This document shows positions 22,480 through 23,821 of a stretch of DNA of 23,821 nucleotides, piece after piece. Under the pieces are notes generated by a model. The model ran no database searches. It was not told where the DNA came from and saw only the letters and a program-made list of their open reading frames with translations. The DNA comes from Chlorobium sp. (GTDB lineage: Bacteria; Bacteroidota; Chlorobiia; Chlorobiales; Chlorobiaceae): contig JANQHQ010000028.1 in NCBI GenBank assembly GCA_028282595.1, positions 1 through 23,821 on the forward strand, in the 5' to 3' direction. Within the stretch, counting starts at the first letter, position 1, and every line of letters starts with the position of its first letter. Position numbers and translations under genes: made by a program.

Positions 22480-22566
22480 GGCGCCTTTATTTATATTTTG
22501 TCGGAATATATTTAACTTGTCAGAGCTATTGATTATCGTAAAAAATCACAAAAGGCGCTTGCCTTT
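22480..22566 (+). promoter_or_regulatory. Divergent control region with repeated AAAGGCGC motif
   Basis: GGCGCCTTT (22480-22488), AAAAGGCGC (22550-22558) and GCCTTT (22561-22566) are inverted and direct copies of one motif in an otherwise AT-rich region before the AraC gene. The last two form a small hairpin. A TTGTCA at 22517-22522 could be a -35. This is a plausible operator arrangement for the AraC-type regulator, not a demonstrated one. Confidence 0.3.
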
Positions 22567-22617
22567 GATTCATTTTTTTTTGCGTTTGGTTCATGTTACG
22601 GCGTGGTGGTGAGTAGT

Positions 22618-23637
22618 ATGGTCTCCATCGATATGCAGGAACTGGTTGACGATGCCTCTTTCGAGGCCAATGGGCAGCTTCGGTCGGTCGGCCTGCATCC
22701 CGGTTACGGCTCCGGCTGCTTGAGCGAAGTAAAACCCTTTCAAAGCGGTATCTCTTTGGTATTACAGGATTTTTCGCTTTACGGCGAAGGGGAAATCCGG
22801 CTATCAAGAGAGAAGGAGGGCCCGCCTGTTATCGCATTTTTCAATTGCTTTTCAGGTGTCAGGCATATTGCTTATGCCAAGCCCAGGGTTTTCGTGGGTG
22901 GAGGACTCTCCAACATAGAATTTCCCGGATATGAGCCTGCTCTTTTCATGGAGGTGCAGCGTAACACTCCGGTCCGGACACTCATCGTGTGTATGGAGCC
23001 TCACGTTTTTGAAACGTTGACCGGAAAGAGCAGCAACGAACTGGTCGAAACACTGGCTCTTCTCGATTGCAATGCCGGCAGAAAAGGAAACCCCGCCGGA
23101 TCAAAAAGCCTGGATTTCGCCCAAACAATGTGCGGATATCAAGCGCTTGATTCTTTTATGAACAATCCCGATGAAACGCTCTTCCTGGAGGCAAAGGCGC
23201 TTGAACTGGTTGCATTGAAGCTCAAACAACTGGAACTTTTGGCAGGAACGACGCCTCGAAAGCAAGTTGTCGATCATACTGTGGAGAAGATATACTACGC
23301 CTGTGAGATCCTGAGAAAAGAGATGGCCGATCCGCCGGGCGCACTGGATCTGGCTCGCAGAGTGGGAATTAACTATAATCAACTGGTCCTGGGCTTCAAA
23401 GAGATACTCGGCTTGCGTCCATTCGAGTACCTGCGTACCGTACGTCTTGAAAAAGCGCGCGATCTGATCGCAAACCGGGAATGCAATATAACGGAGGCTG
23501 CTTTTACCGTAGGGCACTCCAGCCTCAGTCATTTTACACGGTCGTTCCGCAAAGAGTTCGGGGTAAACCCCAAGGCGCTCGCAAAAGAGAGGAAAAACAA
23601 GAGCACCTCAATGTATTTTCATGAGCCCGGGCCATAA
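22618..23637 (+). CDS. AraC-family transcriptional regulator (PchR/YbtA-like)
   Basis: The 339-aa protein has a ligand-sensing N-terminal region (about 1-220) and a C-terminal double helix-turn-helix (about 245-330). The first helix-turn-helix is DLARRVGINYNQLVLGFKEI, followed by GLRPFEYLRTVRLEKARDLI. The second is ITEAAFTVGHSSLSHFTRSF, followed by RKEFGVNPKAL, an excellent AraC signature. Regulators of this shape (PchR, YbtA) activate adjacent TonB-receptor genes when a siderophore is present, which fits the divergent receptor. The ATG at 22618, with GGTGAG upstream, is preferred. A GTG at 22603 would add five residues, and the ATG at 22633 is also possible. The gene is flanked by inverted elements B and A. 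Confidence 0.9.
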   Translation: MVSIDMQELVDDASFEANGQLRSVGLHPGYGSGCLSEVKPFQSGISLVLQDFSLYGEGEIRLSREKEGPPVIAFFNCFSGVRHIAYAKPRVFVGGGLSNIEFPGYEPALFMEVQRNTPVRTLIVCMEPHVFETLTGKSSNELVETLALLDCNAGRKGNPAGSKSLDFAQTMCGYQALDSFMNNPDETLFLEAKALELVALKLKQLELLAGTTPRKQVVDHTVEKIYYACEILRKEMADPPGALDLARRVGINYNQLVLGFKEILGLRPFEYLRTVRLEKARDLIANRECNITEAAFTVGHSSLSHFTRSFRKEFGVNPKALAKERKNKSTSMYFHEPGP

Positions 23638-23687
23638 CCCCTTTTCTATCCGCTCAACCGCCTCATAAGGGTCCACAACGTTTCCGA

Positions 23688-23821
23688 GGGCACCTCTATT
23701 ACTTGTCATGAGTCCCGATTGCATCGGGATAAACTTCGAAACCGGAGTCCCGACAGGTCGGGATGAGGATTTTGATCCCGACTCGTCGGGACAACGAAGC
23801 AATTGAAACGCGGAATAAATA
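23688..23821 (+). repeat. Short inverted-repeat element, copy A (runs off the window)
   Basis: It opens with GGGCACCTCTATT and GTCATGAG (23705-23712). Three small TCCCGA/TCGGGA hairpins follow (23713-23730, 23747-23763 and 23776-23790), then the ACAACGAAGCAATTGAAACG core shared with copy B. The right terminus is beyond the window. The GTCAT and CGAAGCAAT portions recall a widely dispersed bacterial intergenic repeat. Confidence 0.7.

Overview
The window reads as a chromosomal segment of a green sulfur bacterium (Chlorobi/Chlorobiaceae, Chlorobium or Prosthecochloris type). Pointers are two tandem short 8Fe ferredoxins of the Chlorobium kind, a carbamoyl-phosphate synthase large subunit present only as a separate C-terminal half, a DnaG whose zinc-ligand positions are mostly substituted, and an anaerobe-type Feo iron locus with a DUF3793 gene. 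The lineage call is inference from protein character, not from a database search.

Layout. 1-121: start of a leftward gene, probably an ExbB/TolQ-type proton channel, cut by the window edge. 410-2308: dnaG. 2416-2945: a doubtful small membrane ORF and a leftward DUF2784 membrane protein. 2946-3622: a gene-free stretch of about 680 bp packed with small repeats (GTAGGGGC-type palindromes, CCGAT-rich hairpin elements, heptanucleotide tandem repeats). 3623-6295: leftward glyA and ribBA. 6536-8392: carB C-terminal half, meeting a leftward molybdenum-carrier-like gene tail to tail. 9118-14794: an iron and redox block with a ferritin-like diiron protein, feoA-feoB-feoC, two ferredoxins, then leftward DtxR-type regulator and DUF3793 genes. 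14795-14998: an AT-rich spacer with a strong terminator, a 9-codon ORF behind an excellent ribosome binding site, and an 11-bp palindrome. 14999-19700: a leftward, translationally coupled trio of RND/MMPL transporter, LolA-like periplasmic carrier and outer-membrane barrel. 19701-20146: more CCGAT elements plus a short inverted-repeat element. 20147-22285: a leftward TonB-dependent receptor. 22618-23637: a divergent AraC-family regulator.

How the genes work together. The central block is coherent: Feo imports ferrous iron, the DtxR-type protein probably senses it, the ferritin-like protein may buffer it, and the ferredoxins use it. The right-hand block looks like an accessory envelope and uptake module. 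A receptor and its likely regulator are divergently arranged, and downstream of the receptor lies a three-layer envelope export or trafficking operon. This block looks more AT-rich than the left part and its receptor and regulator genes are separated by three related short elements (C at 20065-20140, B at 22359-22476, A from 23688), which suggests a mobile or rearranging origin.

The most interesting items are the repeat-bounded receptor/regulator cassette, the inner-membrane/periplasm/outer-membrane trio, and the hairpin-embedded micro-ORF next to the iron regulator. No CRISPR array, rRNA or tRNA gene, transposase or integrase was seen.
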